From an uncultured Fidelibacterota bacterium (GTDB lineage: Bacteria > Fidelibacterota > Marinisomatia > Marinisomatales > Marinisomataceae), in the NCBI GenBank assembly GCA_902599655.1, contig CACKGC010000006.1:1-52370 (forward strand): a stretch of 52,370 nucleotides of DNA, written 5' to 3'. Positions within the stretch are counted from its first letter, which is position 1, and every line of letters begins with the position of its first letter. The notes below the pieces were generated by a model. The model had not been told where the DNA came from. It saw nothing but the letters and a program-made list of their open reading frames with translations, and did no database searches. Both the position numbers and the translations under genes were made by a program. Shown piece by piece: positions 27,957 to 36,985 of this stretch.

Positions 27957-29266
27957 TTTAAATAATTCTTTAATGTATTAACTAACTCATCAACTTCGTC
28001 TTTTGTTGGTGCTTCAGCAAAAATTCTAATTATTGGCTCTGTATTAGATTTTCTTATGTGAATCCATTTATTTGGCCAAATAAATTTAATTCCATCATCT
28101 TTATTAATTTCGTCACAATCAAATATACTTTCAAGACTATCAAAATCAATTTTACTATTAAGAAGAATCTTATCTTTTACCATTAAATATTTTGGTATAC
28201 TGTAAATTTCATCACTGATTGATTTTCCTGAAATAGATAATAAGCTTAAAATCATAGAAACTGCCACCAAAGAATCCCTTCCTAAGTGTACTTCTTTCAG
28301 AATCACTCCTCCATTTCCTTCGCCACCTATAGAAATATTCAACTCATTCATTTTTTGAACAACATGCGCTTCCCCAATCCTTGTTCTTATAGTTTTGTTT
28401 GTAATATCATCAAGCATCATTGAGGTTGATAGATTAGTTACAACTATACTTTCTTGAAAATTCGAATAATTTTTCACTGCTAAAACTAATGTGTATTCCT
28501 CTCCAATTGCTTTTCCTTTATTAGAAACTATTGATAATCTATCTCCGTCGGGATCTGTAGCAAATCCAATATCAGCACCAACCTCTAAAACTTTTTGCTC
28601 TAAAGCATCTAAATTTTCAGCAAGTGGCTCTGGTATTCTAGAAAAATTACCATCTCCACTACAATTCATTGTTATAACTTCACAATCTAATCGTTCACAA
28701 AGCATTGGTAGAATAAATGACCCTGCTCCATTTACAGCATCAATTACAACTTTAAAGTTATTTTTTCGAATATTATCTATGTCGATGCATTTTGCACCCA
28801 AAACTTTATCTATATGCTCTTCATTTGCTGTGGAATAGTCAGAAACTACTCCAAGTGAATCAGGTGGGTCTATTGAAACATTCTGATCGACTGCTTTAAA
28901 TAATTCTTCACATTGCTTAGGACTTAAAAATGTTCCATCTGTTTGCAAGAACTTTAATCCGTTGTACTCAGATGGATTATGACTAGCTGTAATTACAATA
29001 CCACCATCAAAATTTTCTTTTTCAGTCATGACTTGCATTGTAGGAGTTGTTGCAAGACCACAGTTTTCAACATTGATTCCATTTTTATGAAACGAATCAA
29101 TTACCCATTGAGAAATTTGCTTCCCTGAAGGTCTGCCATCTCTTCCAATAACACATGATTTTATATTTTGAGTAGAAATAAATGCAGAAATGTAATTATC
29201 AATTAATTCAGGGGTAAAATGATCTTCAGCTATTCCTCTAAGACCGGATGCACTTCTAATTAACAT
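27953..29266 (-). CDS. Alpha-D-phosphohexomutase (phosphoglucosamine mutase / phosphomannomutase family)
   Basis: The 437-residue enzyme has the four-domain phosphohexomutase plan: ASGLRG at the start, the phosphoserine loop TASHNPSEYNGLKF (Ser95), the metal loop DPDGDRLS near 240, the sugar loop GEGNGGVI and the phosphate-binding RKSNTEPIIRIFAEA at the end. Which hexose phosphate it uses is unclear. A GlmM role making glucosamine-1-phosphate for cell wall and LPS is most likely, given the GEGNGGV sugar loop and the FCB-like context, but phosphomannomutase is possible. It follows rpsU by 51 nt and is coupled to valS. Confidence 0.85.
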   Translation of the reverse strand: MLIRSASGLRGIAEDHFTPELIDNYISAFISTQNIKSCVIGRDGRPSGKQISQWVIDSFHKNGINVENCGLATTPTMQVMTEKENFDGGIVITASHNPSEYNGLKFLQTDGTFLSPKQCEELFKAVDQNVSIDPPDSLGVVSDYSTANEEHIDKVLGAKCIDIDNIRKNNFKVVIDAVNGAGSFILPMLCERLDCEVITMNCSGDGNFSRIPEPLAENLDALEQKVLEVGADIGFATDPDGDRLSIVSNKGKAIGEEYTLVLAVKNYSNFQESIVVTNLSTSMMLDDITNKTIRTRIGEAHVVQKMNELNISIGGEGNGGVILKEVHLGRDSLVAVSMILSLLSISGKSISDEIYSIPKYLMVKDKILLNSKIDFDSLESIFDCDEINKDDGIKFIWPNKWIHIRKSNTEPIIRIFAEAPTKDEVDELVNTLKNYLK

Positions 29267-29317
29267 AGTTGTAGATTAGAACTTTTTTATTAGAATTGAA
29301 AGAGGAGATATGGACTA

Positions 29318-29512
29318 TTAGTTATTAAACTTTGCTAGTCGTACTGCTCTTCTAATGGTTTGTTTTTTGGCAATTCTCTTTGTAACGCTAGGCTTTTCAT
29401 AAAAAGCTTTTCTTTTAACGTCTTTAAGCACACCAGAACGTTCCCATTTCTTTTTGAAACGTCTAAGTGCTCTCTCTAAAGATTCATTGTCTTTTATGTT
29501 TACTTCAATCAT
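29318..29512 (-). CDS. rpsU: 30S ribosomal protein S21
   Basis: The 64-residue basic protein matches S21: VNIKDNESLERALRRFKKKW at the N-terminus, an internal RSGVLKDVKRKAFYEKPS and a highly basic tail (RIAKKQTIRRAVRLAK). S21 joins the small subunit near the anti-Shine-Dalgarno end of 16S rRNA. It is preceded by a 37-nt gap after rsmA in which TTGGCA and TAAGTT, 17 nt apart, could be a weak promoter. Confidence 0.95.
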   Translation of the reverse strand: MIEVNIKDNESLERALRRFKKKWERSGVLKDVKRKAFYEKPSVTKRIAKKQTIRRAVRLAKFNN

Positions 29513-29549
29513 CGTGCGGAAACTTAGTGATAAAATTCAAAAATGCCAA

Positions 29550-30311
29550 TTAGGATATAATATTATTAGAAATGTCCAAAAATTCATCTATTGTAAGCTG
29601 TTCTGGTCTTCTTTGAAAATCAACCTCACACTTATCTCTATTGATGTCTAATGCAGAAAGGGAATTCCTTAACATTTTTCTTCTTTGATTAAAAGCCATA
29701 CGAACTACCTGACTATATTTCTTTGAATCAATTTTACTTAAATCATATTTATCATTCTTTTTAATTGATATAAAGGCTGATTCAACTTTTGGCTTTGGAT
29801 TGAATACATTTGGAGAAATATAAAAACATATTTTTATATTAAAATACAAACCAGTCATCACTGTTATTCGACTATAATCTTTGGTTCCAATATCTGCTAT
29901 TAATCTTTGAGCGACTTCTTTTTGAACCATTAGATATGATTCACTCCAGTAAGGTAAGTGATCAATAAGCCAAAATATAATGGGAGAAGTAATATTATAT
30001 GGAATATTTCCAATGACCTTTGGATTATTTAAACCTAATTCCTGAAGATTTGTTTTTAAAATATCTTGATTAAAGATTTCAAATGGTGAAAGTAATGGAT
30101 TTTGACTAATTACTTGAATCAGTTCAGGATCAATTTCAACCATTTTTAGAGATTTAGTTTTTTGGATAATTTTTTCAGATAATGCACCATGCCCTGGGCC
30201 TATTTCTAATATTTCATCATCTTTTTTGATATCAATGGTTTTGATTATTTTTTCTAATAGATTATTGTCAACTAGAAAATTTTGTCCCCATTTCTTTTTT
30301 GCAAAAACCAT
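29550..30311 (-). CDS. rsmA: 16S rRNA dimethyladenosine transferase
   Basis: RsmA (KsgA) dimethylates two adjacent adenosines in helix 45 of 16S rRNA using S-adenosylmethionine. The 253-residue protein shows KKWGQNFLVDNNLLEKI at the start, the SAM motif ILEIGPGHGALSEKI, the catalytic NIPYNITSPI and PKPKVESAFI, with a helical C-terminal domain (MAFNQRRKMLRNSL). It begins immediately after the tatD stop codon with no gap. rpsU follows, so two small-subunit genes lie side by side. Confidence 0.96.
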   Translation of the reverse strand: MVFAKKKWGQNFLVDNNLLEKIIKTIDIKKDDEILEIGPGHGALSEKIIQKTKSLKMVEIDPELIQVISQNPLLSPFEIFNQDILKTNLQELGLNNPKVIGNIPYNITSPIIFWLIDHLPYWSESYLMVQKEVAQRLIADIGTKDYSRITVMTGLYFNIKICFYISPNVFNPKPKVESAFISIKKNDKYDLSKIDSKKYSQVVRMAFNQRRKMLRNSLSALDINRDKCEVDFQRRPEQLTIDEFLDISNNIIS

Positions 30312-31070
30312 TTATATATTAAAAAATTGTTCCGCATTTTTTGAAGTAGATAATGCAATCTGCTCTAAAGTTTGACCTCTTAATTCAGCAATTTTTTCGG
30401 CTATTGTCAATACGTACTTTGGTTCATTCTTACTACCTCTAAATGGATGAGGTGCTAAAAATGGACAATCAGTTTCAAGCATAAAATCATTAATTGAAAT
30501 ATTTTCTACCACTTCTGTATTTGTAGCATTTTTAAAAGTTACATTTCCTGAAAAAGAAATTTTGATTCCAAGAGATATTAGTTTTTTTGCGAAATCTAAA
30601 TTGCTTGAAAAACAATGAGACAGTGCTTTATGAAATGGATGTTTTTTCAACACATTAAATATTTCATTATCTGCATCTCTATTATGAAAGACAATTGGAA
30701 GATTTAATTTATATGCAAGATCCATTTGTTCTATCATTACTTTTTTCTGTATATCTTGTGGAGAATGATTTCTATAATTATCAATTCCAATTTCACCAAT
30801 TGCTACCACTTTATTACTTTCAGATAATTTTTCAAGCTCTAGCAAATAATTTTTTGGGACATCTTTTGAATCATGAGGATGAATACCTACTGTAGCAAAA
30901 ACATTGTCATACTGCTCTGCAATTTCTACTGACTTTAATGAAGTTTCAAGATCTGTACCTATACAAATAGTTTTTTTTACATTATTGGATTCTGCTAACT
31001 TCAGAACTTCAGATAAATTATCATACATATTATCATAATAAAGATGTGCATGTGTATCAATTAATAGCAT
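30312..31070 (-). CDS. tatD: TatD-family metal-dependent hydrolase (deoxyribonuclease)
   Basis: The 252-residue TIM-barrel metallohydrolase has DTHAHLYYDNM (HxH metal ligands), VGIHPHDS, the bridging GEIGIDNYRN, FHNRDADNE, an SHCF metal-ligand segment and the terminal ETDCPFLAPHPFRG. These are the TatD/YcfH signatures. The family acts as 3'-5' exonucleases on DNA or RNA and in D-aminoacyl-tRNA quality control; which applies here is not visible. It overlaps metG by 1 nt (TAATG), a common metG-ycfH neighbourhood. Confidence 0.92.
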   Translation of the reverse strand: MLLIDTHAHLYYDNMYDNLSEVLKLAESNNVKKTICIGTDLETSLKSVEIAEQYDNVFATVGIHPHDSKDVPKNYLLELEKLSESNKVVAIGEIGIDNYRNHSPQDIQKKVMIEQMDLAYKLNLPIVFHNRDADNEIFNVLKKHPFHKALSHCFSSNLDFAKKLISLGIKISFSGNVTFKNATNTEVVENISINDFMLETDCPFLAPHPFRGSKNEPKYVLTIAEKIAELRGQTLEQIALSTSKNAEQFFNI

Positions 31071-32545
31071 TAACTGATTCTCGGGAAAATAGGCTTTGAT
31101 ATAGAAATCTTTGATCCTGATTCTAATTTACCCCAAACTAGTTCTACATCATTAGTACCTAGAATATCTAAAATATCCTTGGTTTTTGAAGGCATTACAG
31201 GAGATAACATTACAGCAGCTAACCTCAAGGATTCTGCGCAATGGTATAGTATATTTCCAGCCTGCACTTTGTCACTTTTTACTAATTTCCATGGTTCGTT
31301 TTGTTCCATAAAAACATTAATGCTACGAATGAAAGTCATTATATCATTAATTACTTTATCAATCTCTAAATTATCTAATTGTTCTTTTAAAACTATTTTC
31401 TGAAAATTGGTAGAAAGATCAGATTCTGCTAAACTGCATTCTGGAATTTTTTCATCAAAATTATTCTTTATTAAAGTTGAAACTCTGCTCACTAAATTGC
31501 CAAAATCATTAGCTAAGTCACTATTATATTTTTTTTCAAAAGATTCTGATGAAAATGTTGCATCCATACCTAAAACCATTTCAGACATTAGATAATATCT
31601 AACAGAATCAACTCCGAAGTCATCTATTAACATTAAGGGACTTACAACATTTCCTAATGATTTACTCATTTTCTGATCATCAGTCAGCCACCACCCATGT
31701 GCAAAAATTCTTTGCGGTAATGGCAATCCTAATGATAGCAACATTGTAGGCCAATAAACCGAATGGGTAGTTAAAATATCCTTACCAATTAAATGCACAT
31801 CTGCAGGCCATAAAGAAGAAAACTGCTCATCATTGCTATATGCTCCAATAGCTGATATATAATTGATTAGTGCATCAAACCATACATAAGTGACATAATT
31901 ATCATCAAAAGGTAGTTCTATTCCCCACTCAAGTCGAGATTTTGGTCTGGAAATGCAAAGATCAGACAATTCATTTTTAAGAAAACCAAGCACCTCATTC
32001 TTTCTACTTTTTGGCTGAATTAACAATTCATCTTTTTCAATTTTATCTATTAAGGTTGCTTGGTATCTACTCATTCTGAAAAAATAATTTTTTTCCTTTA
32101 TTTGTTTTACCTGACCAAATTGACCAGAATCAAGCTCCTTTTCTGTAATAAACCTTTCTTCAGATATTGAATACCATCCTTCGTACTCGTCCATATAAAT
32201 ATCACCTGATTCATGAACTTTTGTTAAAATTTGTTGAACAATCTTTGTATGTCTATGCTCCGTAGTCCTAATGAAATCAGAATATTTGATATTTAATTTT
32301 TTCCACAAATCTATAAATGCTGGAGCCATTGAATCGCAGTGATCCTGAGGCGCCTTTCCATTTTTTTCTGCTGCTTGCTGGACTTTTAACCCATGCTCAT
32401 CTAATCCAGTTAAAAAAGTGGGTTTTTCTCCTACTAAAGCCCTAAATCTTGAAATGGTATCTGCAAGTATTGTTGTATATGCATGGCCAATATGAGGCTT
32501 ATCATTGACATAATATATTGGCGTAGTTATATAATACTTTTCCAT
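31070..32545 (-). CDS. metG: Methionyl-tRNA synthetase
   Basis: The 491-residue class Ia synthetase charges tRNA(Met). It shows TPIYYVNDKPHIGHAYTTI (HIGH motif near 18), LTGLDEHGLKVQQAA, YEGWYSISEERF, the EWGIELPFDD segment, YVWFDALINYISA and KMSKSLGNVVSP. The C-terminus ends after the anticodon-binding helices, so the extra dimerisation/tRNA-binding domain of long MetRS proteins is absent. The Cys-rich zinc knuckle of the E. coli enzyme is not evident either. It lies 3 nt after holB. Confidence 0.95.
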   Translation of the reverse strand: MEKYYITTPIYYVNDKPHIGHAYTTILADTISRFRALVGEKPTFLTGLDEHGLKVQQAAEKNGKAPQDHCDSMAPAFIDLWKKLNIKYSDFIRTTEHRHTKIVQQILTKVHESGDIYMDEYEGWYSISEERFITEKELDSGQFGQVKQIKEKNYFFRMSRYQATLIDKIEKDELLIQPKSRKNEVLGFLKNELSDLCISRPKSRLEWGIELPFDDNYVTYVWFDALINYISAIGAYSNDEQFSSLWPADVHLIGKDILTTHSVYWPTMLLSLGLPLPQRIFAHGWWLTDDQKMSKSLGNVVSPLMLIDDFGVDSVRYYLMSEMVLGMDATFSSESFEKKYNSDLANDFGNLVSRVSTLIKNNFDEKIPECSLAESDLSTNFQKIVLKEQLDNLEIDKVINDIMTFIRSINVFMEQNEPWKLVKSDKVQAGNILYHCAESLRLAAVMLSPVMPSKTKDILDILGTNDVELVWGKLESGSKISISKPIFPRIS

Positions 32546-32548
32546 GTG

Positions 32549-33613
32549 CTAATTTAACGCCTTATTTGAATTAATAATCATGTTCATTAATGATAACCTG
32601 GGATTTGCGTTGCCATCAAGCACACTTATTAGCTTTTCAATGTTTTCAATTAATTTGATATGATCCATATTTTTATATTTTTTATTAATAATTAATGCTA
32701 GTTCTTCAAATTCCTCAAATTCAATATCATAACCAACGGACTGATTAATCATAGAAATGAGCTTAATGAACTTCCTAATTACTCGTAGGTGAAAATCAAA
32801 TTCATTTCTTGAGGTTTTATAAAGGCTTTCGATTCTATCAATAAAACCTGAAATAGATTCTGCATTCTTATATCTAATTGCATTAAAATAATCTTTTATA
32901 CAAACTAAAATTTCCTCTTTGTCAAAAGAATTAAGTGAATTGAGTGCATTTAAATTATTATCTGTAATAAAAGAAATGAAATTTGAAGATAATTGGTTGT
33001 TTTTTGTAAAAAATTGTGCAATTGAGTCATTTGTTAATCTAGGAACATATACAGACTGACATCGTGACTTAATTGTTGGCATTACCTTATCAATATAATC
33101 AGTTACTAAAATAAATGTAGTATTGCTCGGTGGTTCTTCTAACACTTTTAAAAGCATATTTGCTGATTCACCACTTCCATGAGATAATGCTTCAGAGTTA
33201 AAAATTACTACAATCTTTCTACTACTGGTCTTAAAGTAGATTTTCTCTTTTAAATTATTAATTGTTACAACAGGAATATTATTACTATCAGATAAAACGT
33301 TTTTCAAAAAAGGATTATACATTTTATTACTTAAAAATTCTTTCCATTGATTATACTCATCAGTTTCAAATGTTTTGCTTTTAAATAAATTCTGGTAAAA
33401 ATCTTTTGATGCTGGAGCAATGAAAGTAATATTTTCGCTAGAAACCAAATCAGTTATTTTTGATGATAAAATCTGAGCCACGAAGTACAATGCTAAGGCT
33501 TCTTTACCTGAGCCAGATGGTCCATGAATGATGTAAGCATTTGAAATTTTTTCTTCTTTTATGGCATTTTCAAACTTTTGCCATGATCCACTTTGTATTT
33601 GACTAATTTCCAT
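32549..33613 (-). CDS. holB: DNA polymerase III delta' subunit-like clamp-loader protein
   Basis: The 354-residue protein has an AAA+ fold start, NAYIIHGPSGSGKEALALYF, in the position of Walker A, a later MLLKVLEEPPSNTTFILVTD sensor region and the SRC motif in IKSRCQSV. The Walker B acidic pair is not obvious, as expected for the non-hydrolysing delta' subunit. A C-terminal helical domain follows. The LEEPP...KSRC combination is the family's hallmark. It overlaps the EnvC-like gene by 11 nt. A tmk gene, often next to holB, is not here. Confidence 0.87.
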   Translation of the reverse strand: MEISQIQSGSWQKFENAIKEEKISNAYIIHGPSGSGKEALALYFVAQILSSKITDLVSSENITFIAPASKDFYQNLFKSKTFETDEYNQWKEFLSNKMYNPFLKNVLSDSNNIPVVTINNLKEKIYFKTSSRKIVVIFNSEALSHGSGESANMLLKVLEEPPSNTTFILVTDYIDKVMPTIKSRCQSVYVPRLTNDSIAQFFTKNNQLSSNFISFITDNNLNALNSLNSFDKEEILVCIKDYFNAIRYKNAESISGFIDRIESLYKTSRNEFDFHLRVIRKFIKLISMINQSVGYDIEFEEFEELALIINKKYKNMDHIKLIENIEKLISVLDGNANPRLSLMNMIINSNKALN

Positions 33614-34772
33614 TAACTAACCATTTTTCTGGATTTAATTTTTGATTATTACCCCAAATTTCAAAATGAATAATATTATCATTTGATACATAGCCAATAT
33701 TTTGGCCTTCTTTAATATTCATATTTTCTGATATTAGCAAATTTTCTAAATGAGTAAAAACAGTGTAGTAACTATTATTGTGATCTATTATCACAGTAGT
33801 CCCATATCCAGCTATAAATGTAACGGTTGATACATATCCATCAAAGACACTTTTAACTGGAAGTGTTGCTCTTGCGCTAATATCAATACCCGGATTATCT
33901 AAAGTAGTATTTAAACGAGGATTCCATTGTGGTCCAAATGATTTAACGACTTTCCCTTGAACAGGCCAATCTAACTTTCCTTTATAATTTCTTATATCCT
34001 TATCAATTCGTTTTAAACTAGCTAACTGCTGCTCATTATACTTTTCTTTATCCGCAATAATTTGTTTACGAAGTTTTTCCAAAGCATCAATTTGTTGTAA
34101 TTGTATTGCGATCTCAGCTTTTACTTCATTCTCTTCCTTTTTGAGTTGCTTCAGTAACTTTTCTTGGTATTTTTTTTTCTGATTTAAATTAGAAATTTCT
34201 GTTTTTTTGTAATTTTTACTTTCTTCAACCTTGTCAAGCAATCCAGAAATTTCAGAAGTTTTCTGTCTATTAAACTTTTGTGTAGTTTTTATTTTATTAA
34301 CAGACTTTTGATTTATTTCTGAAATTATATTAAAGTATTTTAGACGGTAAATCATCTGCGAAAAACTTTTGGAATTAAAAATATAATTTGAAAGATCATT
34401 ATTTCTATTTTTATAAAGACTTATTGATCTTGTTTCATAAGATTTTTTTATATCATTAATCGATTGATTATTTCTGATAATTGCATTTTCAAGATTCACC
34501 AATTGCTTATTATAAAGACTGATTTTTTTGTCATATGCATTAATTAATGCATTAGAGTTTTTAATATTTCTTCTTGTTAGCTCAATTATATCTTTTGTTT
34601 TTTTTGATTGAGTTTTCAATTTTTCAACTTCTTTATTTCCTGAATTGATAGATGCTTTAAGTCTATTAATCTGTTCTTCAGTATCTTTAATTGATTTATC
34701 AAAGCTTTGATCTTGATTAAATGCTAATGAAGTTATCAAAAGTATTATGAGATAAAATTTAAGTTTTTTCAT
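33603..34772 (-). CDS. EnvC-like murein hydrolase activator (coiled coil plus degenerate M23/LytM domain)
   Basis: The 389-residue exported protein has a signal peptide (MKKLKFYLIILLITSLAF), two long coiled-coil segments (about residues 22-115 and 150-262) and a C-terminal LytM domain starting near 268 (LDWPVQGKVVKSFG). Of the M23 zinc and catalytic positions, the first His is Asn293 (NPGID), Asp297 remains, and the HxH motif reads IIH, keeping only His369. This loss, with the coiled coils, is typical of EnvC/NlpD-type activators that switch on amidases rather than cut peptidoglycan. It is divergent from the DUF4159-like gene with 31 nt between the starts. Confidence 0.85.
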   Translation of the reverse strand: MKKLKFYLIILLITSLAFNQDQSFDKSIKDTEEQINRLKASINSGNKEVEKLKTQSKKTKDIIELTRRNIKNSNALINAYDKKISLYNKQLVNLENAIIRNNQSINDIKKSYETRSISLYKNRNNDLSNYIFNSKSFSQMIYRLKYFNIISEINQKSVNKIKTTQKFNRQKTSEISGLLDKVEESKNYKKTEISNLNQKKKYQEKLLKQLKKEENEVKAEIAIQLQQIDALEKLRKQIIADKEKYNEQQLASLKRIDKDIRNYKGKLDWPVQGKVVKSFGPQWNPRLNTTLDNPGIDISARATLPVKSVFDGYVSTVTFIAGYGTTVIIDHNNSYYTVFTHLENLLISENMNIKEGQNIGYVSNDNIIHFEIWGNNQKLNPEKWLVNGN

Positions 34773-34803
34773 TTAAATAAAATTAAAACCTAAATTGTTA
34801 ATA

Positions 34804-35382
34804 ATGATTAAAAAACTAAATATAACTGCATTATTAATAATGCTAATGCTAGTCAATCAATTATTTGCTCAATCAGATAAAATATTATTATATGGAAATT
34901 GTAATGTTGATGAAGCAAATAAATTATCAGAATACCTTAAAACTACTTCAAATATTGATTTAGCATTTGAAATAAATGATGAAGCTAATTTAGTATTTTC
35001 TAGATATTCTATAATATTTCTTTGCGGTAATTCTTATTTAAAATTATCAGAAACTCATATTAAGGAGTTAAATAGAATGATTTTGAATGGAAGTTTATTA
35101 TTAATTGATAATTATAAGTCTGATTATACATTATCAATCTTTCTTAAAAAACTGCTAGCCGAATATCCTGAAAAAAATAATTCCATTTTAGAAGTTTTGA
35201 AAAATAATCCTTATAAAGTGAATTTTGATCAATTACAGTTTAAAACGAAACAAATATATATTAGTGAAAAGCTTAGAGTTTTAGCTTTAAAGGAAGAAAG
35301 TATTTTTGAAAGTGAACTTAATGAGGATAACAACTTAAGATTGGGGTCTAGTATTATATTTAATTACTTAATTGGAAACTAA
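34804..35382 (+). CDS. Small exported protein, DUF4159-like
   Basis: The 192-residue protein starts with a signal peptide ending QLFA before Gln. The body looks like a short DUF4159-type domain: an opening LLYGNCNVDEANKLSEYL, a middle 'YSIIFLCGNSYLKLSETHIKEL', the 'GSLLLIDNYKSD' segment, and 'FLKKLLAEYPE' then 'LKNNPYKVNF'. DUF4159 proteins in FCB bacteria are periplasmic with unknown function. I chose the ATG at 34804 over an in-frame TTG at 34795; neither has a Shine-Dalgarno. The 3' end overlaps the convergent nucleotidyltransferase gene by 4 nt. The assignment is by pattern only. Confidence 0.6.
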   Translation: MIKKLNITALLIMLMLVNQLFAQSDKILLYGNCNVDEANKLSEYLKTTSNIDLAFEINDEANLVFSRYSIIFLCGNSYLKLSETHIKELNRMILNGSLLLIDNYKSDYTLSIFLKKLLAEYPEKNNSILEVLKNNPYKVNFDQLQFKTKQIYISEKLRVLALKEESIFESELNEDNNLRLGSSIIFNYLIGN

Positions 35383-35801
35383 GTTTTACTTTTCTCCGCT
35401 TCGAAAACTCTCCTTCTAAGCTCTGAAGTTGAATAACCATGGTCTCTTGTATTAAAAATACATTTAATAGGGAGCTCATGTCCTGTAAAAGGCTTTCCTT
35501 CATGATCTGCACCAAGAATTCTTACATCTGGCTTCATATTTTTTAAAACTTCAATTAAGTCGGCTTCGGTATCATATGTTACCACTTCATCAACAAACTT
35601 TAAAGAACTTACTATGCCTATTCTTTCTTCATGTGATTGAACAGGTTTATTTTTTTCAGGACGATCTATGCTTGGATCAGATTGTACTCCAACAATTAAG
35701 TAGTCGCAATACTCCTTACATTCTTCAAACATCAAAGCATGGCCGTAATGACAAAGATCAAAAGAACCAAAAGTTATTCCAATAATTTTATTTTTCTTCA
35801 T
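35379..35801 (-). CDS. TagD/RfaE-like cytidylyl- or adenylyltransferase
   Basis: The 140-residue protein is a compact HIGH-superfamily nucleotidyltransferase: GITFGSFDLCHYGHALMFEE carries the GxFDxxHxGH motif, followed by YLIVGVQSDPSIDRP, a VRILGADHEG segment and the terminal STSELRRRV that closes the nucleotide site. Size fits glycerol-3-phosphate cytidylyltransferase (TagD) or the nucleotidyl domain of RfaE. The substrate is not determinable; a sugar- or polyol-phosphate for surface glycans is plausible. It begins inside the mazG end (14-nt overlap) with GGGAGA upstream. Confidence 0.8.
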   Translation of the reverse strand: MKKNKIIGITFGSFDLCHYGHALMFEECKEYCDYLIVGVQSDPSIDRPEKNKPVQSHEERIGIVSSLKFVDEVVTYDTEADLIEVLKNMKPDVRILGADHEGKPFTGHELPIKCIFNTRDHGYSTSELRRRVFEAEKSKT

Positions 35802-36558
35802 GCTTAGCTTTCTCCCAATAATTTAATAGCTCTCTTAATGATATATCTTCAATTTTTTGATTATTTTTTTGGACAATTTTTTCAATAAAATTAAATCGTC
35901 TATAAAATTTCTGATTGGTCTTTCTTAGTGCTAAATCAGCTGAAATATCAAAAAATCTTGCAAGATTAACTATGGTAATTAATAAATCTCCAATTTCCTC
36001 TTCAATATTATTTAAATCATTATTGTTTATAGCCTGCTTTAGCTCTCCTAATTCTTCGTCAACTTTATCCATTGCTTGAGAAAAGTTTTCCCATTCAAAA
36101 CCTACAGCGCCTGTTTTATCTTGATATCTTTGGGCTACAATTAGAGCTGAAAGTGATTTAGGCATACCATCAAGAATGGATTCTCTATTTTTTTCGCTCT
36201 TTTTAATAAGCTCCCAATTTTTTGCATTGGATAAATCTTCACCATCATAGTTTTTGTCAAAAATGTGAGGATGTCTTTTAATTAATTTTTCATTTATTTG
36301 TTGGACAACATCCTCAAACTCGAATGTTTTTTTCTCAGAAGCTATGACTGCTTGAAAAACTACATGTAGAAGCAAATCTCCTAACTCCTCTTTCAAATTT
36401 TCAGAATTTTTTTCTAATACTGCATCTACCACCTCATTTGCTTCTTCAATTAAATGTGGTGTCAATGATTCTGAAGTTTGCTTTCTGTCCCAATCACAAC
36501 CACTATCAGATCTTAGCTTAATTACTATATCAATTAATTCTTTTACTGCTTCACTCAC
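35788..36558 (-). CDS. mazG: Nucleoside triphosphate pyrophosphohydrolase MazG
   Basis: MazG hydrolyses nucleoside triphosphates to monophosphates and pyrophosphate, cleaning the pool of damaged nucleotides and affecting alarmone levels. The 256 residues contain two MazG domains: the first with CDWDRKQTSESLTPHLIEEANEVVDA and ELGDLLLHVVFQA, the second with VDEELGELKQAI and EEIGDLLITIVNLARF. The EExxE and ExxD metal motifs are intact in both. Start is GTG, overlapping ybeY by 8 nt (GTGAGTGA). Confidence 0.94.
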   Translation of the reverse strand: MSEAVKELIDIVIKLRSDSGCDWDRKQTSESLTPHLIEEANEVVDAVLEKNSENLKEELGDLLLHVVFQAVIASEKKTFEFEDVVQQINEKLIKRHPHIFDKNYDGEDLSNAKNWELIKKSEKNRESILDGMPKSLSALIVAQRYQDKTGAVGFEWENFSQAMDKVDEELGELKQAINNNDLNNIEEEIGDLLITIVNLARFFDISADLALRKTNQKFYRRFNFIEKIVQKNNQKIEDISLRELLNYWEKAKHEEK

Positions 36559-36985
36559 TACAAACGTTTCCTGAAAAATTGGAAATAATCTCTTCTTGTT
36601 TTAAAAACATAATTTTTTTGGAATCTTCTGTGTCATCGTTAAACCCAATTAAATGCAATACTCCATGAATTATAAGCCTACTAAGCTCATTATCAAGCGA
36701 AACATTAAATTCCTTGGAATTTATCCTTGCCATTTCTACGCTGATATATATTTCAGCTTCTAAATCATCATCATTCTTAATGGGAAAAGTAACTATATCA
36801 GTTAATACATCATCATTAAAATATTCTTTTTTAAAAGAGTTAAGCTTATCATTATCACAGAAAATCAAGTTGATTTTTACCTGATTATATTGAGCTGTCT
36901 CAAGAGATAAATTTATTAGTTGAATGATATGATCTTTATGGAAATCAATATCTTTATATTCATTAAAAATATTTATTTCATTCAT
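36551..36985 (-). CDS. ybeY: Endoribonuclease YbeY (rRNA maturation factor)
   Basis: YbeY is a zinc RNase needed for 16S rRNA 3'-end maturation and ribosome quality control. The metal motif is HGVLHLIGFND. The third ligand, His in most YbeY proteins, is Asp here, as in Bacteroidota homologues (GxxDKT-type). DIVTFP, the other family hallmark, is present. I place the start at 36985, giving 144 residues and an 8-nt ATGAATGA overlap with the pgpH-like gene; an adjacent ATG at 36988 is equally possible. A longer form reaching 37057 would add 24 unrelated residues over the upstream gene. Confidence 0.9.
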   Translation of the reverse strand: MNEINIFNEYKDIDFHKDHIIQLINLSLETAQYNQVKINLIFCDNDKLNSFKKEYFNDDVLTDIVTFPIKNDDDLEAEIYISVEMARINSKEFNVSLDNELSRLIIHGVLHLIGFNDDTEDSKKIMFLKQEEIISNFSGNVCSE

